Both the position numbers and the translations under genes were made by a program. Positions 43,705-52,411 of a stretch of DNA of 64,000 bases are shown piece by piece. Every line of letters starts with the position of its first letter. Positions within the stretch are counted from its first letter, which is position 1. Source of the DNA: CBDIBC01 sp965276635 (GTDB taxonomy: Bacteria; Actinomycetota; Acidimicrobiia; Acidimicrobiales; Palsa-688); NCBI GenBank assembly GCA_965276635.1, contig CBDIBC010000004.1, positions 186,001 to 250,000 of the forward strand, read 5' to 3'. Under the pieces are notes generated by a model, which worked only from the letters and a program-made list of their open reading frames with translations, was not told the DNA's origin and ran no database searches.

Positions 43705-44823
43705 GTGACGTCCCGCACCTACGCCCTGATCGCTGGCGGCGGGACCGGGGGCCACGTCATCCCCGCCCTGGCCATCGGTCAGGCCCTCGTCGCAGGTGGC
43801 CATCCCGCCGCGTCGGTCCACTTCGTCGGATCGCGTCGCGGCATGGAGGCCGAGCTGGTGCCCGCCGCCGGCTTCGCCGTCACCCTGCTGCCCGGTCGCG
43901 GGGTCGCCCGGCGGCTGACCCCCGCGAACATCGGCGCCGTCGCCGGGCTGCTGGCTGCCCTCCTGCAGGCCCTGGTTCTCCTCGGGCGGCACCGGCCCCG
44001 CGTCGTGGTGTCCGTCGGCGGCTACGCCAGCCTGGCGTGCGCGCTGGCCGCCCTCGTGTGGCGCGTGCCGCTCGTCGTCGCCGAGCAGAACGCGGTGCCC
44101 GGTCTGGCCAACCGGTTGGTCAGCCGGGGCGCCCGGGTCTGCGCGGTGACCTTTCCCGGCACACCACTGCCGCGGGCCGTCACCACGGGGAACCCGGTGC
44201 GTCGCCAGATGGCGGCCGTCGATCGCAGCCCGGCCGGGCGCGCTGCGGCGCGCGCCGAGCTCGGTCTGGGCGCTGAACGGTTTGTCGTCGTCGTCGGCGG
44301 GGGCTCCCTCGGCGCCCGCTCGCTGAACCAGGTGGCGCTGGCGTTGGTGGAGGCGTGGGCCGGGCGCGGCGACGTGGCCATCCGCCACATCGTCGGGCGG
44401 CGCGACTGGGATGACGTGATGGCCCGGCGCCCGGCCCCGGTCGAGGGTGGCCTCGTGTACCAGCCGGTTCCGTTCGAGGACCGCATGGAGGTGGTTTACG
44501 GAGCGGCTGACCTCGCAGTCCACCGTTCGGGGTCCAGCACGGTCTGCGAGCTGGCTATCGCCGGCTTGCCGTCGCTGCTGGTGCCATTGCCGGGGTCGCC
44601 TGGCGATCACCAGGGCTTCAACGCCCGGCTCCTCGCCGATGCCGGCGCGGCGGTGCTCGTCGAGGATCGGGCGCTCGACGCCGACCGGCTGGGTCGGGCG
44701 ATCGACGAGCTGCGTGGCGACCCGGATCGGCTGGGGACCATGAGCGCCGCCGCCCGCTCCCTGGCCCGTCCCGATGCCGCGGTCGCCGTCGCCGCCCTGG
44801 TGGAGGGCGCGGCCCGTGGGTGA
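43705..44823 (+). CDS. murG: UDP-N-acetylglucosamine transferase MurG
   Basis: 372 residues, adds GlcNAc to lipid I to form lipid II. N-terminal IAGGGTGGHVIPALAIG (residues 9-25), VSVGGYASLACALAA, EQNAVPGLANRLVS, and the C-terminal donor site VHRSGSSTVCELAIAGLPSL and PGSPGDHQGFNARLL. In the last motif the usual DHQ is kept. GTG directly after the ftsW stop. The end overlaps murC by 8 bases. Confidence 0.96.
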   Translation: MTSRTYALIAGGGTGGHVIPALAIGQALVAGGHPAASVHFVGSRRGMEAELVPAAGFAVTLLPGRGVARRLTPANIGAVAGLLAALLQALVLLGRHRPRVVVSVGGYASLACALAALVWRVPLVVAEQNAVPGLANRLVSRGARVCAVTFPGTPLPRAVTTGNPVRRQMAAVDRSPAGRAAARAELGLGAERFVVVVGGGSLGARSLNQVALALVEAWAGRGDVAIRHIVGRRDWDDVMARRPAPVEGGLVYQPVPFEDRMEVVYGAADLAVHRSGSSTVCELAIAGLPSLLVPLPGSPGDHQGFNARLLADAGAAVLVEDRALDADRLGRAIDELRGDPDRLGTMSAAARSLARPDAAVAVAALVEGAARG

Positions 44824-46231
44824 GGCCGACGGGCGGCGCGCCACGGTGCGGTCGACGGTGGGCCCCGCTGATCTGTCCGGCCAGCGCCGGATCCACGTGG
44901 TCGGCGCTGGAGGTGCCGGCATGAGCGCCATCGCCACCGTGCTGGCCGCCATGGGCCACCAGGTCACCGGTAGCGATCTGCGCCCCTCGGCGGCGCTCGA
45001 CCGATTGGCCGCCCTCGGCGTCGGGGTGGCCGTCGGCCATCATCCCGACCTGGCCCGACTGGCCGACCTGGTGGTGGTGTCCACCGCCATCCCCCACGGC
45101 GACCCGGAGGTGCGGGCGGCTGAGGTCGCCGGGGTCCGGGTCTGCCGCCGGGCCGAGGCGTTGGCCGGCATCTGTGCCGCGCGCCGGACGGTGGCGGTCG
45201 CCGGCACCCACGGCAAGACCACCACGGCGTCGATGCTGGCGGTCATCCTGGACGCCGCCGGATGGCGGCCGTCGTACCTGATCGGCGGCACCATCACCGG
45301 CCTCGGCGCCGGCGCGGCCTGGCAGGACGGCCCCTGGCTCGTCGTCGAGGCCGACGAGAGCGACGGCACGTTCCTCGAGCTGCCTGCCGAGGCGGTGGTG
45401 GTGACCAGCGTGGAGCCCGATCACCTGGAGCACTACGGGGGCGAGGCAGCCATGCGCGCCGCGTTCGCCGCCTTCGTGGCGGCACCCACCGGCCCGCGCC
45501 TGGTCTGCGCCGACGAACCGGGATCAGCCGGGCTGGCGAGCACGGCCGGAGTGGCGAGCTACGGGACGGCGGCCGGCGCCGACTGGCGGATGGTCGACGT
45601 CGCCGCCTGCGACCGTGGGGCGGCCATGACGTTCGGGCTCGAGCGGGACGGAACGCTCCTCGGGCCGCTCCAGATCGCCGCGCCCGGGGTCTACAACGCC
45701 AGGAACGCCTGCGCGGCGGCGGCGGCGGCGATGGCCATCGGCGTGCCGTTCGCCGCGGTGGCGGCCGGTCTAGCCCGCTTCGGTGGCGTCGGCCGCCGCT
45801 TCGAGCACCGCGGCGAACGAGACGGCATCACCTTCGTGGACGACTACGGGCACCTGCCCGGCGAGGTGCAGGCCGTCCTGGCCGGCGCCCGCCCCGGTCC
45901 GTGGACGCGCACCGTGGCCGTCTTTCAGCCGCACCGGTACTCCCGCACCGCCGCCCTGTGGCCGAGCTTCGCCGACGCCTTCGTCGACGCCGACGTGGTC
46001 GTGGTGACGGGGATCTACGCCAGCGACGAGTCTCCTCGTCCTGGCATATCCGGCCGGCTGGTCGCCGATGCCGTGCGTCAGGCCCATCCCGACCAGGAGA
46101 TCCACTACGTGGAGGCGCGCAGGGCGCTGATCGATCTCCTCCACCGCGTCCTCCGTCCCGGCGACCTGTGCCTCACCCTCGGCGCCGGGGACCTCACCAC
46201 CGTTCCCGACGCCCTCCTCGGGGAGCGCTGA
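44816..46231 (+). CDS. murC: UDP-N-acetylmuramate--L-alanine ligase MurC
   Basis: 471 residues. RIHVVGAGGAGMSAIATVLA near residue 25-44, ATP loop AVAGTHGKTTTASML near 127-141, EADESDGTFLELP, SVEPDHLEHYGG, and DDYGHLPGEVQAVLAG and FQPHRYSRT at the C-terminus, where many members have DDYAHHP. First ligase of the stem peptide. GTG at 44816 overlaps murG. Unlike all earlier junctions, a 501-base gap separates it from murB. Confidence 0.95.
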   Translation: MGEADGRRATVRSTVGPADLSGQRRIHVVGAGGAGMSAIATVLAAMGHQVTGSDLRPSAALDRLAALGVGVAVGHHPDLARLADLVVVSTAIPHGDPEVRAAEVAGVRVCRRAEALAGICAARRTVAVAGTHGKTTTASMLAVILDAAGWRPSYLIGGTITGLGAGAAWQDGPWLVVEADESDGTFLELPAEAVVVTSVEPDHLEHYGGEAAMRAAFAAFVAAPTGPRLVCADEPGSAGLASTAGVASYGTAAGADWRMVDVAACDRGAAMTFGLERDGTLLGPLQIAAPGVYNARNACAAAAAAMAIGVPFAAVAAGLARFGGVGRRFEHRGERDGITFVDDYGHLPGEVQAVLAGARPGPWTRTVAVFQPHRYSRTAALWPSFADAFVDADVVVVTGIYASDESPRPGISGRLVADAVRQAHPDQEIHYVEARRALIDLLHRVLRPGDLCLTLGAGDLTTVPDALLGER

Positions 46232-46346
46232 CATGCGGGCGCGGCGGGCAGGGCGAGCGTGGCCGGCGGTCTGGCCCTGCGCGGGGCGGTGGATCATCGG
46301 TGGCGGGTGTGGGGCTGGGACCTGCTGGGGTGTCGAGGTCCCGGGC

Positions 46347-46466
46347 GCCGCACGGCGCGGCCGGCGGGGTGCCGGACGGCGCAGTTGGCGCGGCGCCGCA
46401 CGGCGCGGCCGGCGGGGTGCCGCACGGCGCAGTTGGCGCGGTGCCGCACGGCGCAGTTGGCGCGGC
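46347..46466 (+). repeat. Five tandem 24-base repeats between murC and murB
   Basis: Units start at 46347, 46371, 46395, 46419 and 46443 and begin GCCGCACGGCGC (GCCGGACGGCGC in unit 2). The second half alternates between GGCCGGCGGGGT (units 1, 3) and AGTTGGCGCGGC/T (units 2, 4, 5), so a 48-base higher-order unit is also visible. Being a multiple of 3, the array encodes an 8-residue repeat in every frame. Confidence 0.95.
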
Positions 46467-46540
46467 GCCGCGCCCGGGAGGTTCGGTGCGGTTGTGACCA
46501 GCCGGCGGCGCGGTCGGGCGCAATATGGGTCGTCCCGGGA

Positions 46541-46594
46541 CCAAGACTGCGCCGGACCTCGGCCCGGCCCCGCCAAGACTGCGCCCAACCTCGG
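46541..46594 (+). repeat. 22-base direct repeat with 32-base period
   Basis: CCAAGACTGCGCC then GACCTCGG at 46541-46562 recurs at 46573-46594 with two differences. Located 74 bases after the 24-base array. Confidence 0.85.
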
Positions 46595-46732
46595 GCTCGA
46601 CCGGCCGTGTCCGATAGCCGCCGCCCGACGAGCCGCCGCCCCTTCCCGTGCCGTCCGAACGACTGAGCGGGGCCGGGTCGCCGGCCGGGCGACCGGTTAT
46701 GGGCGCCGGGTGCGGCTGCGCCGGGTCACCGC

Positions 46733-47801
46733 GTGACCTCCCGTGCGGCGTCGGGGGGCGCCCCGACCGAGCAGGTCCGCCACGCCTGCCGGCTGCTCGG
46801 TTCCCTCGCGGTCACGGACGGCCCGATCGGTCCTCGGACCACCTATCGGGTGGGCGGCTCGGCCGCCGTCGTCGTCACGGTCCGTTCTGCTGCGCAGCTG
46901 CCGGCGGTGGCCGACGCGGTAGCCGCCTCCGAGCTCCCCGTCCTGGTGGTCGGGCGCGGGTCCAACCTCCTGGTGGCCGAGCGGGGATTCGCCGGCATCG
47001 CGGTGGTGGTCGACGGTGCCGGCGAGCTCGGCCACATCTACGTGGGAGGCGCCGACCTTCCCTCGGCCGCAGGGGCAGGGGAGACGAGCGGGGGCGACGG
47101 CCGCCTGGAGGTCGGGGTGGTCGAGGCCGGCGCCGCCGTGCCGTTGCCGGCGCTGGGCCGTCGCAGCGTGGAGGCCGGCCTAGGCGGCCTGGAGTGGGCG
47201 GTTGGCGTCCCTGGCTCGGTGGGCGGCGGCGCCCGGATGAACGCCGGCGGCCACGGATCGGACATGGCCCACACCCTGCGCATGGCGAGGATCGCCGACC
47301 TGGGGCCTGCCGGCGACGGCCGAGCGCGCCCGGTGACCGCTGAGGCGCTGGCGTACGGCTACCGCCGGTCGTCGGTCCGACCCGACCAGGTCGTCGTGTC
47401 GGTCCGCTTTCACCTGGTGCTCGCCGACGTCGCCGAGGGCCGGCGCACCATCCGCGAGATCGTGCGCTGGCGGCGCGAGCATCAACCCGGGCGGTCAGAA
47501 CGCCGGGTCCGTGTTCACCAACCCGCCTGGGCCGCCGCCCGCCAACTCTGCTGGTTGGCTGATCGAGTCCGCAGGCCTGAAGGGCCTGCGTCGGGGAAGC
47601 GCCATGGTCTCGCCCAAACACGCCAACTTCATCCAGGCCGATCCCGGCGGGTCCGCCGATGACGTCCGCGCCGTCATCGACGTGGTCCGGGCCGAGGTGG
47701 AGGCTCGCCACGGTGTCCGACTGGCCACCGAGCTCCGCTTGGTTGGCTTCGACGACCCCGAAGTCTCGACCTCGACCACAACGTCAGGGATCGAGCGATG
47801 A
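46733..47801 (+). CDS. murB: UDP-N-acetylenolpyruvoylglucosamine reductase MurB, interrupted by a one-base frameshift
   Basis: FAD enzyme that reduces the enolpyruvyl ether to UDP-MurNAc. The first 252 codons (frame from GTG 46733) give VVGRGSNLLVAERG, GVPGSVGGGARMNAGG and YGYRRSSV. At the GGG of 47489-47491 the frame breaks: removing one G restores GGQNAGSVFTNPP with the catalytic Ser, SAGWLIESAGLKG and KHANFIQ, read to the stop at 47799-47801. So the intact protein would be about 355 residues. As written, translation stops at 47662 with a non-homologous tail. MurB is essential, so a sequence error is the simplest explanation; a true mutation or frameshifting are alternatives. The stop overlaps ftsQ in ATGA. 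Confidence 0.88.
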
Positions 47802-48742
47802 CGCCGACGTCCACGCCGCCTCGGCCCCCGCGCCTGGCGGTGGACCCTCGCATGCGTCAGCGAGTGATCGACGTGAAGCGCGCTCAGGGTCGCCGTCGGC
47901 TGCGGGTCGTCATTGCCGTGGGGTGCGCGGTCGCCGTGGTCGCCGCGATGACCGGGTTGATCTACTCACCGGTCCTGGCGGTTCGCCACATCCGCGTGTC
48001 GGGGAACGCGCAGCTGAGCACGGCCCAGCTGCTCGACACCGCCGGCCTGGCCCATCACCCCCTCATGGTCGACGTCGACCCGACGGCCATCGAGCGGTGC
48101 CTGGCCGCCGTGCCCATGGTGGCGCGCAGCACCGTTCGTCGGCAGTGGCCGGCGACGGTGACGGTCAGCGTGGTCGAGCGCATCGCCGTGGCCCAGGTCC
48201 CGGTGGCCGGGTCGCCGGGCGGTGGCGCGCCGGGATCCTCGGGCGCCCCTAGCGGGTCCTCGGCCACCGCCAGCACGGGATCCTCGCCGGTGGACACCCC
48301 CGGGACCTCGCTGGTGGAGGCGGTGGACGGGACCGGGCGGGTGCTGAGCGGGCCCCGCCCGGCGACCACCAGGTTGCCGATCCTGACCGGTTTGGCCCGG
48401 CCCGGTCGACCGGGGACCTGGATGGTCGGCGGCGCCCGCCTGGCCGCCGAGCTGGCGTTCGCCGCCGCCCTGCCCGGCACGCTGACGTCGGCGGTGCGGA
48501 CAGTGACCGACACCATTACGAGCGGCCTGGTCGGTGTCGTCGTCGGCCCCGGCGCCACCCGCCCGACCCAGGTCGTCGTCGGCGATCCCGATCGGCTGCC
48601 GGCGAAGGTGACGGCGCTGGTGACCCTCCTGGCCCAGGTTCCACTGGCCACGGTGCAGACGGTCGACATCCGGGTGCCCGATCGGCCGGTCTTGACCCCG
48701 GCGAGATCGGGGAGTACCGTCTCGACCACTCCAGGAGGTTGA
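47798..48742 (+). CDS. ftsQ: Cell division protein FtsQ
   Basis: 314 residues, bitopic. Basic cytoplasmic N-terminus, helix near 36-58, then a POTRA domain (SPVLAVRHIRVSGNAQLSTA to STVRRQWPATVTVSVVERIA). A Gly/Ser/Thr-rich insertion of about 45 residues interrupts the following beta domain. FtsQ recruits FtsL and DivIC and contacts FtsWI. ATG overlaps the murB stop. The ftsZ promoter begins within the last codons. Confidence 0.88.
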   Translation: MTPTSTPPRPPRLAVDPRMRQRVIDVKRAQGRRRLRVVIAVGCAVAVVAAMTGLIYSPVLAVRHIRVSGNAQLSTAQLLDTAGLAHHPLMVDVDPTAIERCLAAVPMVARSTVRRQWPATVTVSVVERIAVAQVPVAGSPGGGAPGSSGAPSGSSATASTGSSPVDTPGTSLVEAVDGTGRVLSGPRPATTRLPILTGLARPGRPGTWMVGGARLAAELAFAAALPGTLTSAVRTVTDTITSGLVGVVVGPGATRPTQVVVGDPDRLPAKVTALVTLLAQVPLATVQTVDIRVPDRPVLTPARSGSTVSTTPGG

Positions 48743-48767
48743 CACAATCTCAACGTAGATGTAGAGT
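48739..48767 (+). promoter_or_regulatory. ftsZ promoter
   Basis: TTGACA (48739-48744), 17-base spacer, TAGAGT (48762-48767). The -35 overlaps the ftsQ stop. It gives ftsZ a leader of about 225 bases in which CGAGCACCA-like units recur. Strong separate promoters between ftsQ and ftsZ are usual in actinobacteria. Confidence 0.75.
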
Positions 48768-48998
48768 TCATGGTTCTCTGGAGGCGCGGCATCCGCGGGT
48801 GGGCCGTCCGTCCGTGCCAGGCTGTGTCGATCGAAGGCTGAGCGAGCACCACACCCGCATTCAGCACCGAGCACCACCGAGCACCAGCACGATCACGAAT
48901 CATCGTTTCATCCGACACCGGACCGGTCAGTCGACCGTGCCGGTTCCATCATCCAGGACTGGCCGCCGGCCGGCCTGCAGTCGTGCCCAGGAGGACCC

Positions 48999-50105
48999 AT
49001 GGCCGGCGCCGCCCAGAACTACATAGCAGTAATCAAGGTCGTCGGCATCGGCGGGGGCGGCGTCAACGCGGTCAACCGGATGATCGACGCGGGCCTGAAG
49101 GGCGTGGAGTTCGTCGCCGTGAACACCGACGCCCAGGCGCTGCTGATGAGTGACGCCGACGTGAAGCTCGACATCGGCCGGCAGCTGACCCGAGGTCTGG
49201 GCGCGGGCAGCGATCCCGACGTGGGTCGGGAGGCGGCGGAGGAGCACCGGGGGGAGATCGAAGAGGTGCTCAAGGGCGCCGACATGGTCTTCATCACTGC
49301 GGGCAAGGGGGGCGGGACCGGTACCGGCGGAGCACCGGTCATCGCCGAGATCGCCAAGACGCTCGGCGCGCTCACCATCGGGGTGGTCACCCGCCCGTTC
49401 CAGTTCGAGGGTCGGCGCCGCTCGATGCAGGCGGAGAGTGGCATCCAGATCCTGAAGGAGAAGGTCGACACCCTGATCGTCATCCCCAACGATCGACTGC
49501 TCACCGTCTCGAACGACAAGACGTCGATGGTGAACGCCTTCAAGATGGCCGACGAGGTGCTCCTCCAGGGGGTCCAGGGGATCACCGACCTGATCACCAC
49601 GCCCGGCATCATCAACACCGACTTCGCCGACGTGAAGATGATCATGAGCAACGCCGGGAGCGCCATCATGGGCATCGGTACGGCCTCGGGTGAGGGTCGG
49701 GCGCTCACCGCAGCCAAGCTGGCCATCACCTCGCCGTTGCTGGAGGCGTCGATCGAGGGCGCTCGGGGAATCCTGCTGAACATCGCCGGCGGCAGCGACC
49801 TCGGCCTCTTCGAGGTGAACGAGGCGGCGGAGATCATCCACGGTGTCGCCCACCCCGACGCCAACATCATCTTCGGTCAGGTGATCGACGACTCCATGGG
49901 AGACGAGGTGCGGGTGACGGTCATCGCCGCCGGCTTCGAGCAATGGGGGGATGGCAGCGGGTCGGCGCGCCGCGGCGGGTCGGGCCGGGGCTCGGGGAGT
50001 GGCCTGGGCCTGAGCGACACCGAACAGGGCCTGGGCCATGACGAGGAGGACGAGAAGCTCGAGTTCGGCGACGACGAGTTCGACGTACCGGACTTCCTGC
50101 GATAG
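48999..50105 (+). CDS. ftsZ: Cell division GTPase FtsZ
   Basis: 368 residues, tubulin homologue forming the Z ring. IKVVGIGGGGVNAVNRMID at the start, the tubulin signature AGKGGGTGTGGAPVIAEIA near 100-118, and the T7 loop NTDFADVKMIMSNAG. A Gly/Ser-rich linker is followed by the C-terminal partner peptide FDVPDFLR, the site for SepF. ATG has GGAGG 4 bases upstream. The downstream set yfiH-yggS-sepF-yggT-divIVA is the usual order. Confidence 0.98.
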   Translation: MAGAAQNYIAVIKVVGIGGGGVNAVNRMIDAGLKGVEFVAVNTDAQALLMSDADVKLDIGRQLTRGLGAGSDPDVGREAAEEHRGEIEEVLKGADMVFITAGKGGGTGTGGAPVIAEIAKTLGALTIGVVTRPFQFEGRRRSMQAESGIQILKEKVDTLIVIPNDRLLTVSNDKTSMVNAFKMADEVLLQGVQGITDLITTPGIINTDFADVKMIMSNAGSAIMGIGTASGEGRALTAAKLAITSPLLEASIEGARGILLNIAGGSDLGLFEVNEAAEIIHGVAHPDANIIFGQVIDDSMGDEVRVTVIAAGFEQWGDGSGSARRGGSGRGSGSGLGLSDTEQGLGHDEEDEKLEFGDDEFDVPDFLR

Positions 50106-50110
50106 CCACG

Positions 50111-50839
50111 GTGACCGGCCTCGACCGCGAGACCGCTCGGTCGGTGCAACGCCTCGAGGGCGGCCCGGCGGTGGTGGACAGCGTCGCTTCCTGGGTCCTG
50201 CCCGGAGGAGCCCAGGTCCGGTGCACGGCCGTGAGCGACGGTGACCTGTCGTCGGGGCCCGGCGCCGAGGCGGCCCGCCGGGCGGTCGTCGACCTGCCCT
50301 GGACGACGCTGCGCCAGGTGCACGGGGCCGATGTGGTGCGGGTCGCCACGGGCGGCGACGGATCTGGGCGCCGGGGTGACGGGCTGGTGGCGGTGACCGC
50401 GGGAGTCGCGCTGGCCGTCCTCACCGCCGACTGTGCCCCGGTCGCCATGGCCAGCCCCGAGGGGGTGCTCGGCGTCGCCCACGCCGGCTGGCGAGGGCTG
50501 ACGGCCGGCGTGGTGGAGGCGACGGCAGACGCCATGCGCGCCAGCGGTGCGTCGTGGTTGGCGGCCGTCGTGGGGCCGTGCATCCACCGGTGCTGCTACT
50601 CCTTCGGCGCCGCCGACCTGGCGCAGATCGCGACCCGGCTCGGCCCCACGGTGGTGGCGACCGACCGCGCCGGGCGGCCGGCGTTGGACGTGCCCGCGGC
50701 CGTGCGCGTCGCGCTCGGTTGCGCCGGTGTCACCGACATCGCCGTCGACGCCACGTGCACGGCCTGCTCGCCCCGGCATTGGTCATGGCGAGCCAGGGGC
50801 GACCAGGCCCGTCAGGCGACCGTGGTCTGGCGGTCGTGA
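50111..50839 (+). CDS. yfiH: YfiH/LACC1-family copper/zinc oxidase-phosphorylase
   Basis: 242 residues. Metal ligands H71 (RQVHGADVV), C108 (LTADCAPVAM) and H124 (GVAHAGWRG), with GPCIHRCCYSFG and CTACSPRHWS later. Family members act on purine nucleosides (phosphorolysis and adenosine deamination) and were earlier called polyphenol oxidases; in E. coli YfiH guards muropeptide identity. GTG at 50111, 5 bases after ftsZ; its stop overlaps the next start. Confidence 0.9.
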   Translation: MTGLDRETARSVQRLEGGPAVVDSVASWVLPGGAQVRCTAVSDGDLSSGPGAEAARRAVVDLPWTTLRQVHGADVVRVATGGDGSGRRGDGLVAVTAGVALAVLTADCAPVAMASPEGVLGVAHAGWRGLTAGVVEATADAMRASGASWLAAVVGPCIHRCCYSFGAADLAQIATRLGPTVVATDRAGRPALDVPAAVRVALGCAGVTDIAVDATCTACSPRHWSWRARGDQARQATVVWRS

Positions 50840-51531
50840 CCGCGAACCTCGCCACTGCAGTGGCCGAGCGCCTGGCCGGCATCCGCGACCGCATCGCCGG
50901 TGCCGGCGGCGACCCGGCCCGGGTGCGGATCGTCGCGGTGACGAAGGCGTTCGGTGCTGATGCGGTCGACGCCGCCGTGGCCGCCGGGCTTACCGACGTG
51001 GGGGAGAACTACGCCCAGGAGCTGTTGGCCAAGGCGCCGCAGGCCCCGCCGGCGGTGGACTGGCACTTCCTCGGGGTGCCGCAGCGCAACAAGGTGCGGC
51101 ACCTGGCGCCCTATGTCTCGCTGTGGGAGGCCGTCGACCGGCCGGCCACCCTCGACGCCATCGCAGCGCGTCAACCGGGGGGCGCCGTGCTCGTCCAGGT
51201 GAACCTCACCGGGGACACCAACAAGGGTGGGTGCCGGCCCGACGACACCCGGGACCTGCTGCGTCACGGCCGTGCCCTCGGGCTGGATGTCCAGGGCCTG
51301 ATGACCGTCGGCCCGGCCGGCGACCGGGCCGCCAGCGCGACGTGTTTCGGTGCCCTCGCCGGCCTGGCCGCCGCCGAGGGTGTCCACCAGCTGTCGATGG
51401 GGATGAGCGACGATTTTGATCTTGCCGTTGCCGAAGGCTCGACGATGATTCGCGTCGGGCGGGGACTGTTCGGCCCTCGCCCGGTCGGCCGTGGCCGGGC
51501 GAGTAGCATGGACCGACTGGGAGGCATGTGA
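50836..51531 (+). CDS. Pyridoxal phosphate homeostasis protein YggS
   Basis: 231 residues, alanine-racemase-like TIM barrel without a second domain. PLP lysine K37 in IVAVTKAFGADAV, then GENYAQELLAKA, WHFLGVPQRNK and MGMSDDFDLAVAEGSTMIRV, ending in a phosphate-binding GRGLFG. It buffers intracellular PLP. GTG start overlaps yfiH; stop overlaps sepF. Confidence 0.94.
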   Translation: MTANLATAVAERLAGIRDRIAGAGGDPARVRIVAVTKAFGADAVDAAVAAGLTDVGENYAQELLAKAPQAPPAVDWHFLGVPQRNKVRHLAPYVSLWEAVDRPATLDAIAARQPGGAVLVQVNLTGDTNKGGCRPDDTRDLLRHGRALGLDVQGLMTVGPAGDRAASATCFGALAGLAAAEGVHQLSMGMSDDFDLAVAEGSTMIRVGRGLFGPRPVGRGRASSMDRLGGM

Positions 51532-52054
51532 TGGCATCAGGCGTTGTCCGCAAGGCAATGGTGTACCTCGGACTGACCGATGACGACTACCACGACTACG
51601 ACGCGTACGACGAGCACCCGCAGGCTGTCGCTGCCCCGCGCCGGTCGATGGTCGAACCGATGGAGCCCGCGCCTGTGTCCGCTGTCCGCCCACTTCCCCG
51701 TGATCCCACCATCGACCCGAGCAACGGTATCTCCGTAACCCCCCGGCCGGCCGTGGTGCGGCCGATCTCGCCCATGCAGAGCGCCAAGGTGCACACGGTG
51801 GCGCCGGCCAAGTTCGCCGACGCGCAGGAGATCGGCGACCGCTTCAAGAGTGGCCAGCCGGTGATCGTGAACCTGCAGACTGGCGATCGCGAGCTGTCGC
51901 GGCGGATGATCGACTTCTGCAGCGGGGTCACCTACGCCCTCGGCGGTCTATGGACAAGGTCGCCGACCAGGTGTTCCTGCTCACGCCGACCAACGTCGAG
52001 GTGTCGCCCGAGGAGAAGCGCCGGCTGCAAGAGCGCGGCCTCTACCGCTCCTGA
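51531..52054 (+). CDS. sepF: Cell division protein SepF, interrupted by a one-base frameshift
   Basis: Membrane-binding Z-ring anchor. N-terminal amphipathic segment SGVVRKAMVYLGL, a flexible middle, then the SepF core (VIVNLQTGDRELSRRMIDFC, SGVTYALGG). After GGCGGT at 51942-51947 a base is missing: the next frame, from the ATG at 51950, supplies MDKVADQVFLLTPTNVEVSP and the terminal LQERGLYRS, stop at 52052-52054. The intact protein would be about 175 residues. As written the frame runs on to 52154 with a Cys/Ser-rich tail of no similarity. ATG at 51531 has GGAGG 6 bases upstream. Like murB, probably a sequence error. Confidence 0.87.
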
Positions 52055-52072
52055 TCCTGCCAACCTCTCCAC

Positions 52073-52345
52073 ATGCTCAGCTTCCGTGGTGGCAACCCGC
52101 TCTACATCATCGGGCAGCTGTACGTGTTCGTGCTGTTCGCCCGAGCTGTGCTGAGCTGGTTTCCCTATTCGGGTGACTCCCCGCTGAACGGTGTGCGGCG
52201 GGTGATCTTCACCCTCACCGAACCGGTCCTGGCACCGTTCCGGCGCCTCGTCCCGCCCGTGGGGATGCTCGACCTCTCATTCCTGGTGGCGCTCATCGTG
52301 GTCGAGGTCATCGTCCAGGGCGTGCTGTCGCGCCTGCCCATCTAG
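52073..52345 (+). CDS. YggT-family membrane protein
   Basis: 90 residues, two membrane helices (about 10-30 and 65-85). The family pattern VLFARAVLSWFPYSGDSPLN followed by LTEPVLAPFRRLVPP is clear. YggT lies between sepF and divIVA in most Gram-positive bacteria; it is implicated in membrane or division functions but is not well characterised. ATG 18 bases after the true sepF stop. Confidence 0.93.
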   Translation: MLSFRGGNPLYIIGQLYVFVLFARAVLSWFPYSGDSPLNGVRRVIFTLTEPVLAPFRRLVPPVGMLDLSFLVALIVVEVIVQGVLSRLPI

Positions 52346-52399
52346 CGCACCAGCGCTCGCCGGACCGGGGGCGTCCGCGCTGGTCGGGCGTCGCACCAC

Positions 52400-52405
52400 T
52401 ACGAT
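52400..52405 (+). promoter_or_regulatory. Probable -10 box (TACGAT) of divIVA
   Basis: TANNNT hexamer ending 6 bases before the divIVA ATG; the intervening GAGGAG could also act as a ribosome site on read-through mRNA from yggT. Confidence 0.45.
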
Positions 52406-52411
52406 GAGGAG

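Larger units (their letters stand above)
46232..46732 (+). other. Repeat-rich 501-base gap between murC and murB; no convincing gene
   Basis: This is the only large gap inside the mur-fts cluster. It contains five 24-base tandem repeats (46347-46466) and a 22-base motif repeated at 32 bases (46541, 46573). A 167-codon frame (ATG 46233, stop 46734-46736 overlapping the murB start) is open, but its product is an Arg/Gly/Trp-rich low-complexity chain without any recognisable domain, and other frames are open too, so I do not call a gene. Confidence 0.7.

Noticed and set aside
41914..44967. Open frame of about 1017 codons on the minus strand across murD-ftsW-murG
   Set aside because: It is antisense to three strongly conserved genes and gives a Gly/Arg/His-rich product; long antisense frames are a by-product of very high GC content here.
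46347..46466. 24-base array as a CRISPR
   Set aside because: The units are directly adjacent without spacers and no cas gene is present.
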